Shown one piece after another: positions 34,960 to 48,085 of a stretch of 64,000 nt of DNA; position 1 is the first letter of the stretch, and the number at the start of each line of letters is the position of its first letter. The stretch comes from Thuidium tamariscinum (lineage: Eukaryota; Streptophyta; Bryopsida; Hypnales; Thuidiaceae). Where the stretch lies: contig OX344756.2 of NCBI GenBank assembly GCA_947034885.2, positions 15,682,098 to 15,746,097 of the forward strand, in the 5' to 3' direction. Below the pieces are notes generated by a model. It was not told the origin of the DNA and ran no database searches. It worked only from the letters and a program-made list of their open reading frames with translations. Both the position numbers and the translations under genes were made by a program.

Positions 34960-36000
34960 AAGTATTGAAGTTTAATGTTCACCTCGTAACGAAGAAGTGT
35001 TGAGTGAACTCAATTGTGTGATTTTAGCATGAAGACCTATTCAACAAACACCCTAGCTTGAAATTTTTACCTTTTGGGTAACTAAAGTGCATAGCATGTT
35101 ATTCAAAATTTCAATACATGATTTAGATTTAGTGGAACTTTTATTATCACATCATCATACTTTACAACAATTGAAGGTGAATTGTGAGGTGAATAAGAAA
35201 GTAGTACTCGACTAATCAATGTTAAGGTAGGCACTCATACAATGGTTCCTTCCCAATTGTGTCCCCTATTTACATTTGTATAAATGTAGATAGGACCTAT
35301 GATAGGTATAAATAATTCGTAGCTTTAGTTACATTCTACCAATAAGTTTTATTCAATAATAGACAATAATATACTTTTTACTCTCTAAATAAGGATATTG
35401 ATAGTTACTTGTTATAAGTTTTTGTATATATGAGGTTACAATGGGGTACAACCATCTATTCAATATCTCACAAAGAATACAATCATTGAATTGTTTTATG
35501 TTTATATTATGAAGAAAATTGTTCTATTTTCCACTTAGCAAAATTTTACGAATATAGATGGTAATTTTTGGAAAAAATAAAAGCATCTAAAATAGATACT
35601 CAATCTAAATTCTCTTTGAGATCAAATTTCTACCTCTATAAATGAAATTATTATATACACTCAAATGTAAACTACTAGATAAACACATTAGACAATTATA
35701 ATGGTATAGAGAATTAGCCAAGGTTAGTCATGTTTACACTATTGCCAATTGGCGGCCAACAATTGTGAAAAAATATTTGTTATTAGGATAAAGGGATTAT
35801 GGCTCTAAAAAGTTCAAAATAACCTACATTATTACCAACTACTCTTTTCAATACAAGCAAGTGTGGAATGTAGCATCTTGTGGCCTAATAATACTTTATT
35901 TGCAAGGCCTATCACATAAAGTAGAAACACCTATTCTTGGTATTATAACCTAAATCAATATTGAAAATATATAGCTATAGGAAGTTCAAATGTCACCATA
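34960..36000. repeat. Direct segment duplication, copy 2 (uninterrupted)
   Basis: Continuous counterpart of 30850-31509, 32854-33093 and 33816-33900. Its second half also matches 53168-53560 to the left of U4. It therefore belongs to the U3/U4 duplicated block and serves as the empty site for several insertions. Confidence 0.8.
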
Positions 36001-37340
36001 TAGTTGAACTTCACATATTCATAATACATTTGTACATTTTTTTTTAAGGTATCAATCATTTTTTTTAAACTCATGATTTTCAATTGCTAATGTGCTAAAA
36101 AAATCATATGATTGATTGAACTTTAAAGTATGCAAAATGTTTAAACTATTGAAAATAGATGCTTCTACCTTGTAACCACCATCTTACTCACATTTCACTT
36201 AGGTATGTAGCAAAACTATCCAAGTTATAACATTTATCCTAGAAAGAAACATACCATATGAGAGAAAGGATTTTATTAATGAAAATTCAAATCATGTATT
36301 TTCTATTAAGTTGTCCAAATACACTACATAGTGATCTGTGCTTTGAAGATCTTACTATGTACAAAAAGTCAACAACACTAAAAAGAATGAATTTCCAACA
36401 CAACCTTCTTACAAAAGTGCTCAATCAAGTCCCCTCCAAAATGGAAGAAGAACTTGTATTTTTGTATCTTAAATTCAGCCTAAATGTCATCCAACAACCA
36501 TTATGGAGGAATTTCCCATCTGGTTCAAGGTTAACCTACAAAAGATACTAAAGACATTCAGTGTATAATGAATAACAAAGCATAATTATTTCTATTTCAA
36601 TTGGAAGAAAAGGACAATCTTTCATCTTTGAAATTTGTAGAGAAAAGAGATGGTCTTGTATAGTTGGGGACAAAAACCTTACAAATTTTTCACCAAAAAT
36701 TTCAACTTCAATCAAGAAGCTCTAACATGCTCAAAAATGAATTGATTTTGAAACTACAAATTGCTTTGGAATTGTAATGAAGTGCACTTCTACTTTATAA
36801 CAAGTGAAAAATGAATGATTTCAAATCATACAACAATTTGAAACTATCTACCATTTCATTGAGAACTATTGGAAGATGGTCAAAAAAATGTGCGATGGGA
36901 TGAAGAACAAGCATCAAATCAAACAAAAAATTCATTCAAGTTTTATGAGATCAAGTATCTCTAAAGCAATTGTGAAGGTTCATTCCTAATATTTGCCATT
37001 GAATACAAGATGTAATTTTCACATATGTTGGCAACACTAAATAATAAATAGTGGATAGAAATATCAAACTCTTTGTATAGTTTTCAATTACATATGTGTA
37101 TTTGTAATGATAATAAAGTAAACTTTAGTGTGATTCCAATGCAATTCCAAATTTCGTTCAATTTTGAGCATACATGGGCTTCTCAAAGTTGACCTAATCT
37201 CAACACAATGTAAAAATTCATAAGGTTTCTGTACCTAAGTAGGTTGATCTCAAATGAGTGTTTCTAGTTCATCTTTTTCTCAAGATGCACATGGTGACGA
37301 AATCTCTCATTTCTGCAGAGACCAACTCATTCTTTTGGAA
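36001..37340. repeat. 3' flank of U3 B module, shared with U4
   Basis: Collinear with 56560-58098. The main difference is a 264-bp TA-flanked MITE present only in the U4 copy (57412-57675). Short open frames are not kept between copies, so no gene is called. Confidence 0.7.
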
Positions 37341-39405
37341 TCAAACTCCATCTGATGAGCTGACAAATGAGAAAAGGTCATTATCTTGGCCTTCCAAGCG
37401 TTTCACTTGCCAATCCCATTCCGCATCCCCTTGCAATATGGACACAATGCGAGCCATGCTAGGCCGCGTCTCCGCCCTGCTCTGTACGCACATGAGAGAG
37501 AGTTTGATCACTCGTTGCACATCTTGGACTTCGACACCCGTTAAGTGGAGTGTTGGGTCGACAAGTTCCAGAAGCCTCCTTTGCTTATGCAGTTGCCACG
37601 CCCATTCGATGATATAGTTTTGGTCCGGAGGCGCAGTCTCGTCAATGTTGCATCGGCCACTGATAATCTCCAAACACAAGACGCCAAAGCTGAAGACATC
37701 CACTTTTTCACTCAACTTGTCGAGAGCGCACTCTGGTGCTACATACCCCCTACACGTACTCAGAAAAATTGGCATGATGTATGTGCAGAGCATGTCATTC
37801 AAAATGGCATCCTGAATTCTAAACCTTAAAACCCAAAACAAGGGTGCGCACTGCCAGAAATCTCTATTTCTTCCCAATTCTAGCCCCGCAAGAATCAACG
37901 ACCCTAACCCTCAAATTCCAAAGCAAGGAATTTGAGGTACCAATCCTCCAAACTTTCAGATTTTGGAATTTTTTTTAAGATTCACCTCCCAAGTGTCCCT
38001 GGCTTTTAGGAGCCCAACAATTGGGTTTCGACATTTCCTGAAGTAGTAATGAAGTAATCTTGATTGAACTCGACTGTTCGACCGTGCAACAAAGAACTGT
38101 TTGCCAAACTACACGTAAGGAAAGGGAAGAAGAGTCGTTAACTTACAGTGTTCCTACAAAATCATTCATCAGAACATGACTCTGTTCATCGGGAAATAAT
38201 ATAGCGAAGCAGAAATCACCAATTTTAGGGTCAAAGTTTCTATCGAGAAAAACATCCCTCCGCGAGATGCACCGATGGATGATTCTTGGACGCTCTAGCG
38301 CATGCAAGTAATGCAGACCTTGAGCCACACCCAAGCAAATCTTCAACCGCACAGGCCAAGACAACATCTGCCTACGTGGTCCTTTGTCTGTGGCAATAAG
38401 AAAAATAAGAACATGGAATTAGTTCACAATGACACTTGACCAGTGTGGAGTTGGACTGAAACCATCATACAGAAGGAGCAAAAGTATATTACTTACTGAC
38501 TTGGGACATGAGACTACTTACCTAGTAGAATTTGAGAAACATCAAAATTCTCCACATACTCGTAAACTACTAACCAGTGCTCGTCATGAAGGCAACATCC
38601 TTTTAGAGTCACTAAATTTCTGTGCCTAACTCCCGAGAGAAGGACGACTTCATTCAAAAATATATCTATGGTGGAATTTGAAAAGGCCTTATTCACGGCC
38701 ACCACACTTCCGTTTACCAGCACACCCTGCAACATTCCAATGTCCGCATAATAATATTGTCAAATATTAACTATTAAATCGCAACTTAGTGTTACTGCAC
38801 TTGCCCCTCAATTCAAACATTCCAATGATGGAATAACTAAATTGATAGGTGCCATGTAATGTTGGATGCTTCACCACCCTTACAATAATCAAAGGAACTG
38901 ACAGGTGAGAAAAGCATTCAAGTTATAATTCATTTAGGTAGGAATGGGGTCACATGGTATATCAACTGTACATGTTGCAATAACTAGATTTCAAACTCCA
39001 TGCAAAAGCATATGAGAATTGCATGGTATAATGGGTATGGAATGCTAGTGTTCAATACCTTATACACCACCCCAAAGTCAAATTTACCCACTTTCATGTC
39101 TTTGTGAAAATCTCGAGTGGCAACCCGAAGCTCATTGTATGGGAATATAGTAGGCTTCACATCAAACTCTTCACATTCTGCAAATAGTAGTAGAATTGAA
39201 TCAAGACAAAGTTCAATAAAGCTAGGGAATGGAATGGGTATATATAATACATACAATGGTATGCAAATGAGTGATGTGCAAGGTACTCACTTTGTTGAAA
39301 TTGAAGCAACCAGGCTTGACTCTTTCTTAAATTTTTGGAATGTAAAACACCCGCAGGCATCACACGAGCTAAGCTGGAGATTATACGGCTCCAAAGACCA
39401 ACCCT
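37341..39405 (-). CDS. U3 B module: receptor-like kinase reduced to a pseudokinase
   Basis: Exons 39405-39291, 39177-39059, 38726-38522, 38387-38147 and 37749-37341 keep GT-AG borders and the same phases as U2 and U4, and the frame is open to the stop at 37341. The second kinase has lost its catalytic set: loop GKFDFG lacks the middle glycine, the VAIK lysine is asparagine (VAVN), HRD is HRC, and DFG is DFC. Substrate-lobe motifs ([20 protein letters not shown]) remain. The ATG used at this exon in the sisters is ATC here, which would not matter if the exon is internal to a fused gene. Either a scaffold-like pseudokinase or a decaying copy. The A module upstream has a frame break. Confidence 0.7.
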
Positions 39406-39965
39406 CTGTTAGAAACATTCCAATCACAGATGCATGCCAGCAATAATTAGAGCATGATCAAACAATATCATGTGCTTGAGCTTTCTCATTCATATTTACA
39501 ATGCTAGAGCAACAAGCAGCGTGAATCTTAACCGAATATAGTATCATATAATTTTATAGAAAAGCTTTTAAAGTTCAAATAATTGTGCAACACATGCCTT
39601 GATTTGGAATCCTAAAGACCAAAATGCTCAAAGTTGTGAGTTTGATCGAACATTAAATAATATAATCCTATTGATCATGTGCAATATCAAACCATTCTAA
39701 AGGTGCAATTTCCTCTTTGAAGCTTTGAATTAGAAAATGCTTCGTGATCTTTCTTGCATTTCATTGCAAAAGATTCTGATTGTTAGTAGGCCATATGCAA
39801 ATAGATCATACTCAATGTCAATGTGAATTTCATCAACAAAAAACACATCAATGTGGAGCCATTCAAACTTGATACGTTAAAGCATCAATATAAAAAGAGC
39901 TCAATTTTCAACACACTAAATTTCGATGTTTCAGTAATTGTGCAGTAAAGGGAAGACGTAGACAC

Positions 39966-42093
39966 CTTCTTAGGCTCCGATTCTGACAAAAAAATACTCT
40001 GTCGATCTTCAGAATAAGCATCACTTGATGGACTCGCCTCCTCATCAGATACCGCAGTATCAAGGGCTTCCTGCACAATGATGAAAGAGAAAAAGAAAGA
40101 GCAAAGTCCCAAAATCAAAACATGCAATCACCTGTATTCCTCAGATTAATCAGATTATACAAGGTCAAACCGATTTCGCATTTCATGACCACACACTGAA
40201 ATATTGGAGAAAGTAACTAGACAAGCGAAAACAAGAATCATGGTCAACATCATTAAAAAAAAGGCACAAGGTCAAAGAAATGGCACCCACGGTTCATCAG
40301 TACCTTCAAATTTATACATGAAAGAGACTAACCATGGATCCAACCCCAATACTCCAATCAAATTAGGATTAAAAAACGTCCAAAAAACTTGCAATTGGTC
40401 AAAAAGGAAATTACCTTGGCAGCATCTGAATTAACAGAGACGGTGCTGGCACATTGAGACTGCACATATGGCACGCTAGTGGCACACACAGATTGCTCAT
40501 CAGACTGCTTCATCAAAACAGTCTCAATATACTCAGAACCCCCGACCCCTTGCAAATCTCCAGAGCAAACTCTCAATAACTCCTGTAGTTTGCAGTGCTC
40601 AAGCCTCGAACAAATCTCTGCAAAACCGGGTCGAGACTGAGGGCCGGTAGACCAACAGTCCGTCAAAAGAGAAACCAAAGCCTCAGGACACTCGCCAGGA
40701 AGTTCGGGTCGGACTCCCTGGAGTAATTCCTCATACAAATTACTAGCGGGAACATCTTCAAACGGCTTCTTCAACGACAAAAGGACTGCGCAAGTGATGC
40801 CAAAGCTATAAGCATCCGCCTGAAACCAATTCACCTTCCTTTTCAGTCCTCCTGCAACTCGCTGAGCCTGAGGAAAAATCTCAGGAGCTCTGTACTTTGT
40901 GGTACCAACACCGGGTATGGAAATGGTATTAGACTTGGAGACCTGCACTTTCGTCTTCGACATCCCAAAATCAACCAGCTTCACGCAAAAACAATCTTCA
41001 GGATGTGCAGCACGGGATTCCGTGACAACCACATTCAGTGGTTTCAAGTCACGATGAGCAATGTTGAGGCCGTGGAGGTACCCCACCCCACGCGCTATTT
41101 GGGTCATGATGTCGAGAACAACAAGGATCGGAAATGAACGTCCTGCCTTCGCTCGATTCTCAATCAAACTGTCCAAGCTCATCTCCATAAGCTCCATGGC
41201 TATGAAGCACTGACCCATTTCGGGATCGTTGCTACAACAAAAGAACTTGACAATATTGGGGTGGTTCAACTGGGCCAAGATGGCGGCCTCCCTGCCGAAA
41301 ATAGCATCGGCCACTCGACAGTGAAACTCCTTTCTTGCACAGGGAATGCCAAGCCAATCGTAGCGGCAAACACACGATGCACCAGAACCACTTCCAATAA
41401 CGCGTTGCAATTTCCAAGTCCCCTGCGGTTCAGTTTCATTCATCCACAGCAATGCATCCGGCACGCTCAAGTCTGCATTTCAGATATGCATTCCAACATC
41501 CCCAACAAGTATCTTGCAAGATACGAATTTCGATCATCTGCTGTGCCAACTACGTGCTCAAGCCTTCTCTTCAGAGTTTCTTGATCTTTCAGGACTTCAC
41601 TCTCAGACGCAGGCAGGAACAAGGATGACTGACGAAGGTCTTCTGCTTGAATTAGGGTCCATTCCCAATCTCGTACAATACCTTTGGTGAGCTCGTAGAT
41701 AACATTGTAGCATGAGCCGATCTCCAGCAGCAACTCTCGAAAGGCCCACTCATTGTGAATCTGAAACACGGCCGCTCGACACCAATCTGAGTGGCAGCAC
41801 TGATGGACAAGCAACTTCGCTTTCACCAGTACTCTGTACAAGTTCTTCAGAGCCGGCCCAAAGCGAACCTTTAATGCTCCAGAAGTAGGTCCGACCAGTT
41901 TCTGAATATTCCCCACGGTTAGGACGAGCTTCGAGGAGAGATCCTGACACTGCCTTTCATTCAGCTGTAAGCCTTGGCTGACAAGCTGTGCAAGGGAGTG
42001 CACATCGTCCACAGAGAGACTCAAGAAGTCAGCTTCGATGGACGACGAACTCGCACCATGTCCTTGGAAGAACTTGGTGCTAATGGTTGTCAT
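39966..42093 (-). pseudogene. U3 A module: DUF1221-like kinase with a 10-bp deletion
   Basis: Start at 42093. The N-terminal domain (NERQC, ALKNLY, DWCRAAVFQIHNEW) is open to 41467. Near 41473-41482, about 10 bases present in U1, U2 and U4 are missing, which shifts the frame. The kinase domain continues in another frame from 41470 (GSGSGA loop, CARKEF, HRDLKPLN, DFG, RAPEIF) to the donor at 40415. The small exon 40070-39966 is again 105 nt. Apart from the one shift the copy is well kept, so the loss looks recent. Translation from an internal ATG at 41470 would give a kinase without the N-terminal domain. Confidence 0.8.
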
Positions 42094-44280
42094 TGATCAC
42101 CAGATGGTGAGCAACTCAATGGAGCAGTCATGAAGACAAATTCAGATGTCGCACCCTAAAATCCACAGCTTTGTCTCGAACAGTTTGAACCTGCATTCAT
42201 GGCTTGCGTACAGTGCACTAGCATTCGACTCCCGATATGACTTCTCCACTGCAAACCACACCGCACAATTAGTGATTATGGTAGTGAGTATTGTGCAAAT
42301 ACCTGAAGGACTAGGGGCAAAACAGACGATGGAAAATAGTCTCCTGGACAGACCCCTCGTACCAACAGCGTCTCACCATCAGACGCTGGAACGCATGACT
42401 TGGCCATAGATCTATGACTTCTCATCTCTGAATGAGAATGGACTTAGCTGCTGTCACTTGTACCGGTCTTCAGTTTCCCACTTTGAATTTGTGAAAGAAA
42501 TTCATACAAGATTAAAAAAAAATTAAGAGATCGAGAAAAGTCTTCAAATCGAAATCGAACCTTCCACGGCTTTATATATCTCCCGAAACCACACGTGATG
42601 TGCTTGAAGTTACGTGGATAGTATCCTCTTCCGTACAAGATTCCAGTTGTGATTGCCCCTCTGGCGCGCAAGATCCTATCTGTGTATCTACCAATCTGGG
42701 AAAGTAGTTTGGTTGTTGCTATAACCACCTGGAGTTTCACCACTAAGTGCCCAAAATGGCCAGTGTTTACTTCCATATCTATAGTGGAGTTTACAGAGGT
42801 CATGTACGGAGCTTCATATACGGAAAGCAATGAAACGCAGTATGCAAACAAATTGAGTAAGAAGCCCTCAAGGAAGGTAAAAAAATGTCCCAATAGAGAG
42901 AAGAGACCATGCCAAACATATTCAAACGACATAAACATAGTATGAAAGTTACCACTAGAGACTAGCAGCTTCCAAAAGTCGACATTCTAGTTTTGACGTG
43001 GTGCTGAAGGATTAACCTCGAAGCCATACGAACTCAAAAGAATGAAACGTTCGCAAGATGCGTTCGCCTCTAATCAAAGATAGATTGGTCTCCTCTGCAC
43101 TTCGAAGTGCCGAACGAAAACCGGATTCAATCACTCCGTGGAGTCGGAAACTAATATACAATTCACCACAAATTTGAAACAAGTACTGACCTGGCAAGGT
43201 TACAGATATTGACATGGCTGTCATGTGTCGGCTGACTCCTATCATACGTGTGTCGGTAATCAACGCCAAAGACCTCATCAGTGCATCTTTCGACGCGTTG
43301 ATTAGTTACACATGGAGGCAGGGAATCTATTCTTTATCATTCAATTCTCTTAATTAGCTACTGTACACTAGCCAATATGGACGAGCAACCTTCCTCACAC
43401 GAAAAGGGCTTAATTTAAACACCCCCAGTGTTTACTTTTCATAGGCTTGGTCAAAATTTTGACTAGAAAGAAAATCAAACTGGAAGGATCGATTGCTTTA
43501 TTCGATAAAGAATTAGGGCATTCGATACACGATGCGATCAATTAGACGATCTGCCAGAATATTCTATGTTCCTCCAGATACGTACATCTAGATTTATAGT
43601 ACAAGTCATCCAAAATGCCGACGAAGTCACGCTTAGGTATTCAACCAAGTGCTCAATAAATGCTACGGGACTCATAACAGACTTTCGCAACAGAAAGATA
43701 GAACACCATGGCGAAATTAAGAGACAGATCGAGAGGAGCGCAAGCACACCATGAAATTCGGACAAAGCATTCCGTGCAAAGAGTCTTCAGCAGCATCTCT
43801 GTCGGGATCCAGAGTGAAGCCTGAGATAGTTCATTTCGACACCCCTGGATGCACCATGCCGTAAAGTAATTGGAAAGGAGAAGTCGTCTTGAGCTTCTGC
43901 AACAAGAATTACCACTCGATCTTCACCTAAACGACACATGAAGGAGCTTTGAAAAAAGAATGGCTTATCAATTTCAAGCGTGGTGCTCAAATTGCAAACG
44001 CTCTGTCGGTGTCGAAATCATTGCTGCGAGTGGCAAGCATGATTATATCCTTACTAAACAAATCAACAGAGCGGAGAGCTACCAGTTGTTGGCATCGAGG
44101 TGCAAGCGAGGGCAGCCACGAAGCTGCGAGACTAGAACACGCTCCATCGCTCGCTCCTAAACCAAGCAAAGTGCAACCTGTCGGTGACCGCATTTTTAGG
44201 GTTGGAAATTCACTTCTTTCATGTGACACGTTCACAACCAAAAAAGGGGTTGCTTTCAACATCGTTGGGGACTTTTTTTA
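42094..44280 (-). promoter_or_regulatory. 5' flank of U3, conserved upstream blocks
   Basis: 42094-42480 is related to the flanks of U1, U2 and U4. 42480-43000 is shared with U4 (63270-63770). 43510-44000 is related to 3130-3600 and 18640-19130. A 164-codon minus-strand frame (42938-42444) with a hydrophobic start is not open in the U4 copy, so I do not call it a gene. Confidence 0.4.
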
Positions 44281-45279
44281 ATCCCTAGATGTTCAAACCT
44301 TAGCAAGTATGTTTTGACTATGAAAAAAGTGCATTGACTTGTAGGCAACCCCAATGAAGCACATTGTTTTATTCCCAATATCTAACTATGTGGATGTTTA
44401 AAGAGCTTGCTTATAAATAAGTGTACAAGTTTTGAGTACAAAATTCATAGGCATTGTGAGATTATAACAAAAGAATCATACATTTCTACATTTGGTATGC
44501 CTCAATGTTTCACAAATTTGCATATAAAAGTTTTTTGGGATTGGAGGTGACATGAACAACTACAAAGAGTTTCATCATGTTAAAATGTACTTCTAAGAAA
44601 CTTTATTTTACATAAAAAGCTATCAAACTCATTACACAATTTACTTTATAATTGTTGAAATATAGTTTTTTTTTATTATAAGTAGAAATAACAAATAGCT
44701 CCAAACCAACACTTGCACGTTTAAATTTTTAATGACAAAAATCATGAAAACACTTTACTCTTTCTATTGAGATCATTTTCCAAAGCAAATGGATAAGTAC
44801 AATTTCTTATATCTCAAATCAAGTGAAATTGGTAAGCTCTATGTCAAGCCAAGAAATGAAATAAAATTGGGCAAGCTTTACTCTCCACTAATGGTATATA
44901 TATGCTTTTGAAGCCCTCTCAATAATTAAAATTTGTAGTTTCTTTTAGTGAAAAATGAAAATTTTCAAATTTCAATAGTTGACCTTAAAAAATTGCCCCC
45001 AATTTTTTTAAGATAGTAAAAGGAATTGAATTTTTCATATAGAAATGAGTAAAATTTCAAATTGGGCAATTAGGGGTTAATTACTAAGGTGTTCAAAAAA
45101 AATTCAAAAAATTGTTGAACCAAAATAAAAAGTTTGGATGGATAGTGCAATAAATTAAAAAAAATCAGCCTCATTGAATTAATGCTTAGTTATTGCTACT
45201 TTTCAATATAGCCTCACCAATGTGTACTGAAAAGTGGCAGTAACTGCCATTCCACAAGGCAACGTCAAACTAAAGGAAA
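44281..45279. other. No gene seen
   Basis: AT-rich intergenic DNA without a recognisable repeat partner or coding frame. Confidence 0.3.
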
Positions 45280-46296
45280 GATATAGGCACCTCATACTTC
45301 AATTTTGAAAAGATAACACTCTTGGTAATCTTTAGAATGATCATCTCTTGATTGACTTCCTTGGCTTCATCAACTTGCTAAATATTGACAATGTCCTATA
45401 AAATGATGCAAAAAGAAAACAATCCAAATATCAAGACAACTTACAAATGCAATTCCATATTTTGCTCTGAAAATTAAACATGTAAGACAAGGCCAAACAG
45501 ATTTCACATCACATTACACTGGAAAAACTCTCTAGACATGAACAATTAATACATTATTGATGGCCAACATGCTTTAAGAAATGCACAAGGGCTATGAATT
45601 GGCAAGCATATTCATCAATATCTTCCAAATGAGACATGGAGGAGATCCAAATTCAATACCCTAGTCATAGTAGTAACAAGAAACACCCTCAAAACTCAAA
45701 ATTAGACAAAAGGAAATTTACCTCAACATCATTTGAATAATTGGAGACAATGAACGTATATTTATCTACAAGGACTATGCTGGCACATTGAGACACTAGA
45801 AGATTGTAATTGGCACAAAGAAATTTTTCATCAAACTGCATCTTTGAAACAATCTTAATATACTCAAAATCTGCAAGCCCATGCAAATTTTCAGAGGAAA
45901 CTCTAATAGAGTTAATTGTAAAGTGGGTGGAATGCCAAACCAAGAGCCGGAGTTTGAGAAAAATAGAGGACCAAACTCCTTGTAATACCAAAATTAAGAT
46001 CCAAAAGAGTTTAATGATGTGTTTCTTTTCTACTGTTCGCAATTATACCTCCCTTTGACACCCGGGTTTCCTTTACGAAATAACTCTACTCTCAAAAACT
46101 TCTATAGTTTGCATTGCTCAAGCCTCAAACAAATCTCTGCAAAACCAAGTTGACTTTGAGGGTCGGTAGACCAACAAAATTTCAAAGGAACAACCAAAGC
46201 CTTGAGACAACCTTTAAGAAGTTCAGGTTGGACTCGTTGGCATAACTCCTCATACAATTTACTCCCGGACACATCTTGGGAGGGCCTTCTCAATGA
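45280..46296 (-). pseudogene. Decayed remnant of an A module (3' third only)
   Basis: At 46293-46102 the minus strand still reads a kinase C-lobe like the A modules (SKLYEELCQRVQPEL, CWSTDPQS, GFAEICLRLEQCKL). From 45900 to 45720 it keeps the tail ending NDVEVNFLL with the GAGGTAAATTTCC donor. 45420-45290 resembles the small second exon. An unrelated stretch of about 130 bp (45910-46050) interrupts it. The N-terminal domain and most of the kinase are gone. It is much more diverged than A1-A4 and so is an older loss. Confidence 0.8.
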
Positions 46297-46674
46297 ACCT
46301 CAACCTTCAACCTTGTCACATACATTAGCGCTTGAAATCCTCTCAAATTTTTGAGGTGCACCCTCTCAAGCTCAAAAGTACCTCCTCATTAGAATGTTAA
46401 GAGAAAAAAAAACTCACACAAAAAGAATATAACACAACTACCAATACAACAAAAAGCATGATATCCAAGCAATAAAAGATCTCAAGTTTAATCTTTAAAT
46501 GTCCAAGTGACCATTTTTTTTGTTTGTTGCCTGACTTTAGATAGAATTTTGAAGTAGAGAAAAAAAATTCAAATTCAAAAAGAAGAAGATTGGGTTGCCT
46601 TTCAATATTTAAATTCAAAACTAAGATTGTCAATGTCAAACAAAAATTATAAGAGAGATAGCACAAAGTATTTA

Positions 46675-46888
46675 CACTACAAGAGAAAGGGGTGTTTTAA
46701 GTATAAACCCTAGAGATAAGATTTTAAGTAATGACCTTTTTAAGAGATTTTAAGTAAGAAATACGTGTCTTTCTAATAAAATTTTACTTGAAAGACATGT
46801 ATTTCTTACTTAAAATCTCTTAAAAAGTTCAATACTTAAAATCTTATCTCTAGGGTTATACTTTAAAACACCCCTTTCTCTTGTAATG
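46675..46888. mobile_element. Palindromic CACTA-end MITE, copy 4 (214 bp)
   Basis: Ends are CACTACAAGAGAAAGGGGTG and, reversed, CATTACAAGAGAAAGGGGTG. TTA lies on both sides (46672-46674 and 46889-46891). The element is self-complementary almost throughout, with the centre near 46780, so it could fold into a hairpin about 105 bp long. Sister of 6118-6328. Confidence 0.9.
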
Positions 46889-46891
46889 TTA

Positions 46892-47579
46892 TAGTTTGCC
46901 TAGTGTTAAAAAACTTACTATTTAGAAAAAGTATTGGTATTCTCATTACTAGATCTTATGCATTTTTTTACAAATTACATAGATCTTATACATTTTCTTA
47001 CAAACTACAATTTTGATTAATTAAAAAAATCCAAATGCTAAAGATAGAAATTGTATTTTTGGTGAATTTTTCAAGTAATATTTTCAAGATTCGTTTCAAA
47101 AGAATTTAAAAGAATTTTACAATTTTGACCGTATGGATTCTTTTGACTTTTTGTGTTTTTCATTATCTTCTTTGATACAAACTACTAAGAATTACAGAAT
47201 CTATATTTTATAAAACATTTAAGTTTTGTTCAAACCCCTTAAACTTTTATTTAGAAATTAAGCACTTAATAACCTTGAAATATAAGAAAGATCCAAAGAT
47301 GGAAGCTTAGCCTTTAAGTATCTTCAACAAAGTCACATAGTTGCAAAGAACATAAGATAAATGCCCAACCAAACTCCAACCCCTTCACAAGGCTAGCTAC
47401 CCCAAGACCAAACCTCCCAATGAGGGTTATAACTCCTTGAAGAAACTAAATTGTATAATAAATCTAACCACCTATCAAGCCTAAATCCAACTTAAAGGCA
47501 TTAATTACCTAATTTTAGGCATCCCATATCATCACATTGTACTTGAACCTCTATCTATCAATTTTTATCCACAATTGTC
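46892..47579. other. No gene seen
   Basis: AT-rich DNA. From about 47500 it begins to resemble the left edge of the B-module flank near 11990-12050. Confidence 0.3.
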
Positions 47580-48060
47580 AATTTTTTTAAAAATTCATTA
47601 TTTTTAATTGCTCATGTACTAAAAATAATGTCATCTATTGATTACACTTCAAGGTATGTAGGAAGTTTGAAATGTTAAAAATAGGTGCTTCTTCTTTACA
47701 ACCACAATCTAACTCCAATTTCTCTAAGCTTCATGGTGAAAGTGTGAAACTATCCAAGTCACATCATTTTTCCTAAAAGAAACACAAATCATTGAAAGGA
47801 AAGGATTTTGAAGTTGATTTTTGTTGTCATAGGCCATCCTTTCCAAGTACTCATTATTCTTAAAACTTTATATTTCTATTTATTAGAATTGAAATCATGT
47901 ATTTCCTATGAAGTTGTCAAAATACACTACATGATGATCTATGCATGCATCAAGGATATTACTAGTGTGCTATACAAAAATCAACACCACAACAAAGAGA
48001 GAATTTTAAACAACTTCTAAGACAAGCACTCAACTGGCAAGTCCTCATAACTACATGAAA
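47580..48060. repeat. Stray copy of the B-module 3' flank
   Basis: Matches 12165-12640 closely (TAGGCCATCCTTTC, CTATCCAAGTCACA), but no B kinase follows. The similarity stops just before the Copia LTR at about 48086. It is a leftover of a fifth unit or of a partial duplication. Confidence 0.7.
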
Positions 48061-48085
48061 AATTGCTTTCCTACATCTTCCACAT

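Noticed and set aside
42444-42938. 164-codon minus-strand frame with a hydrophobic start upstream of U3
   Set aside because: The matching DNA upstream of U4 (about 63290-63720) has stops in this frame.
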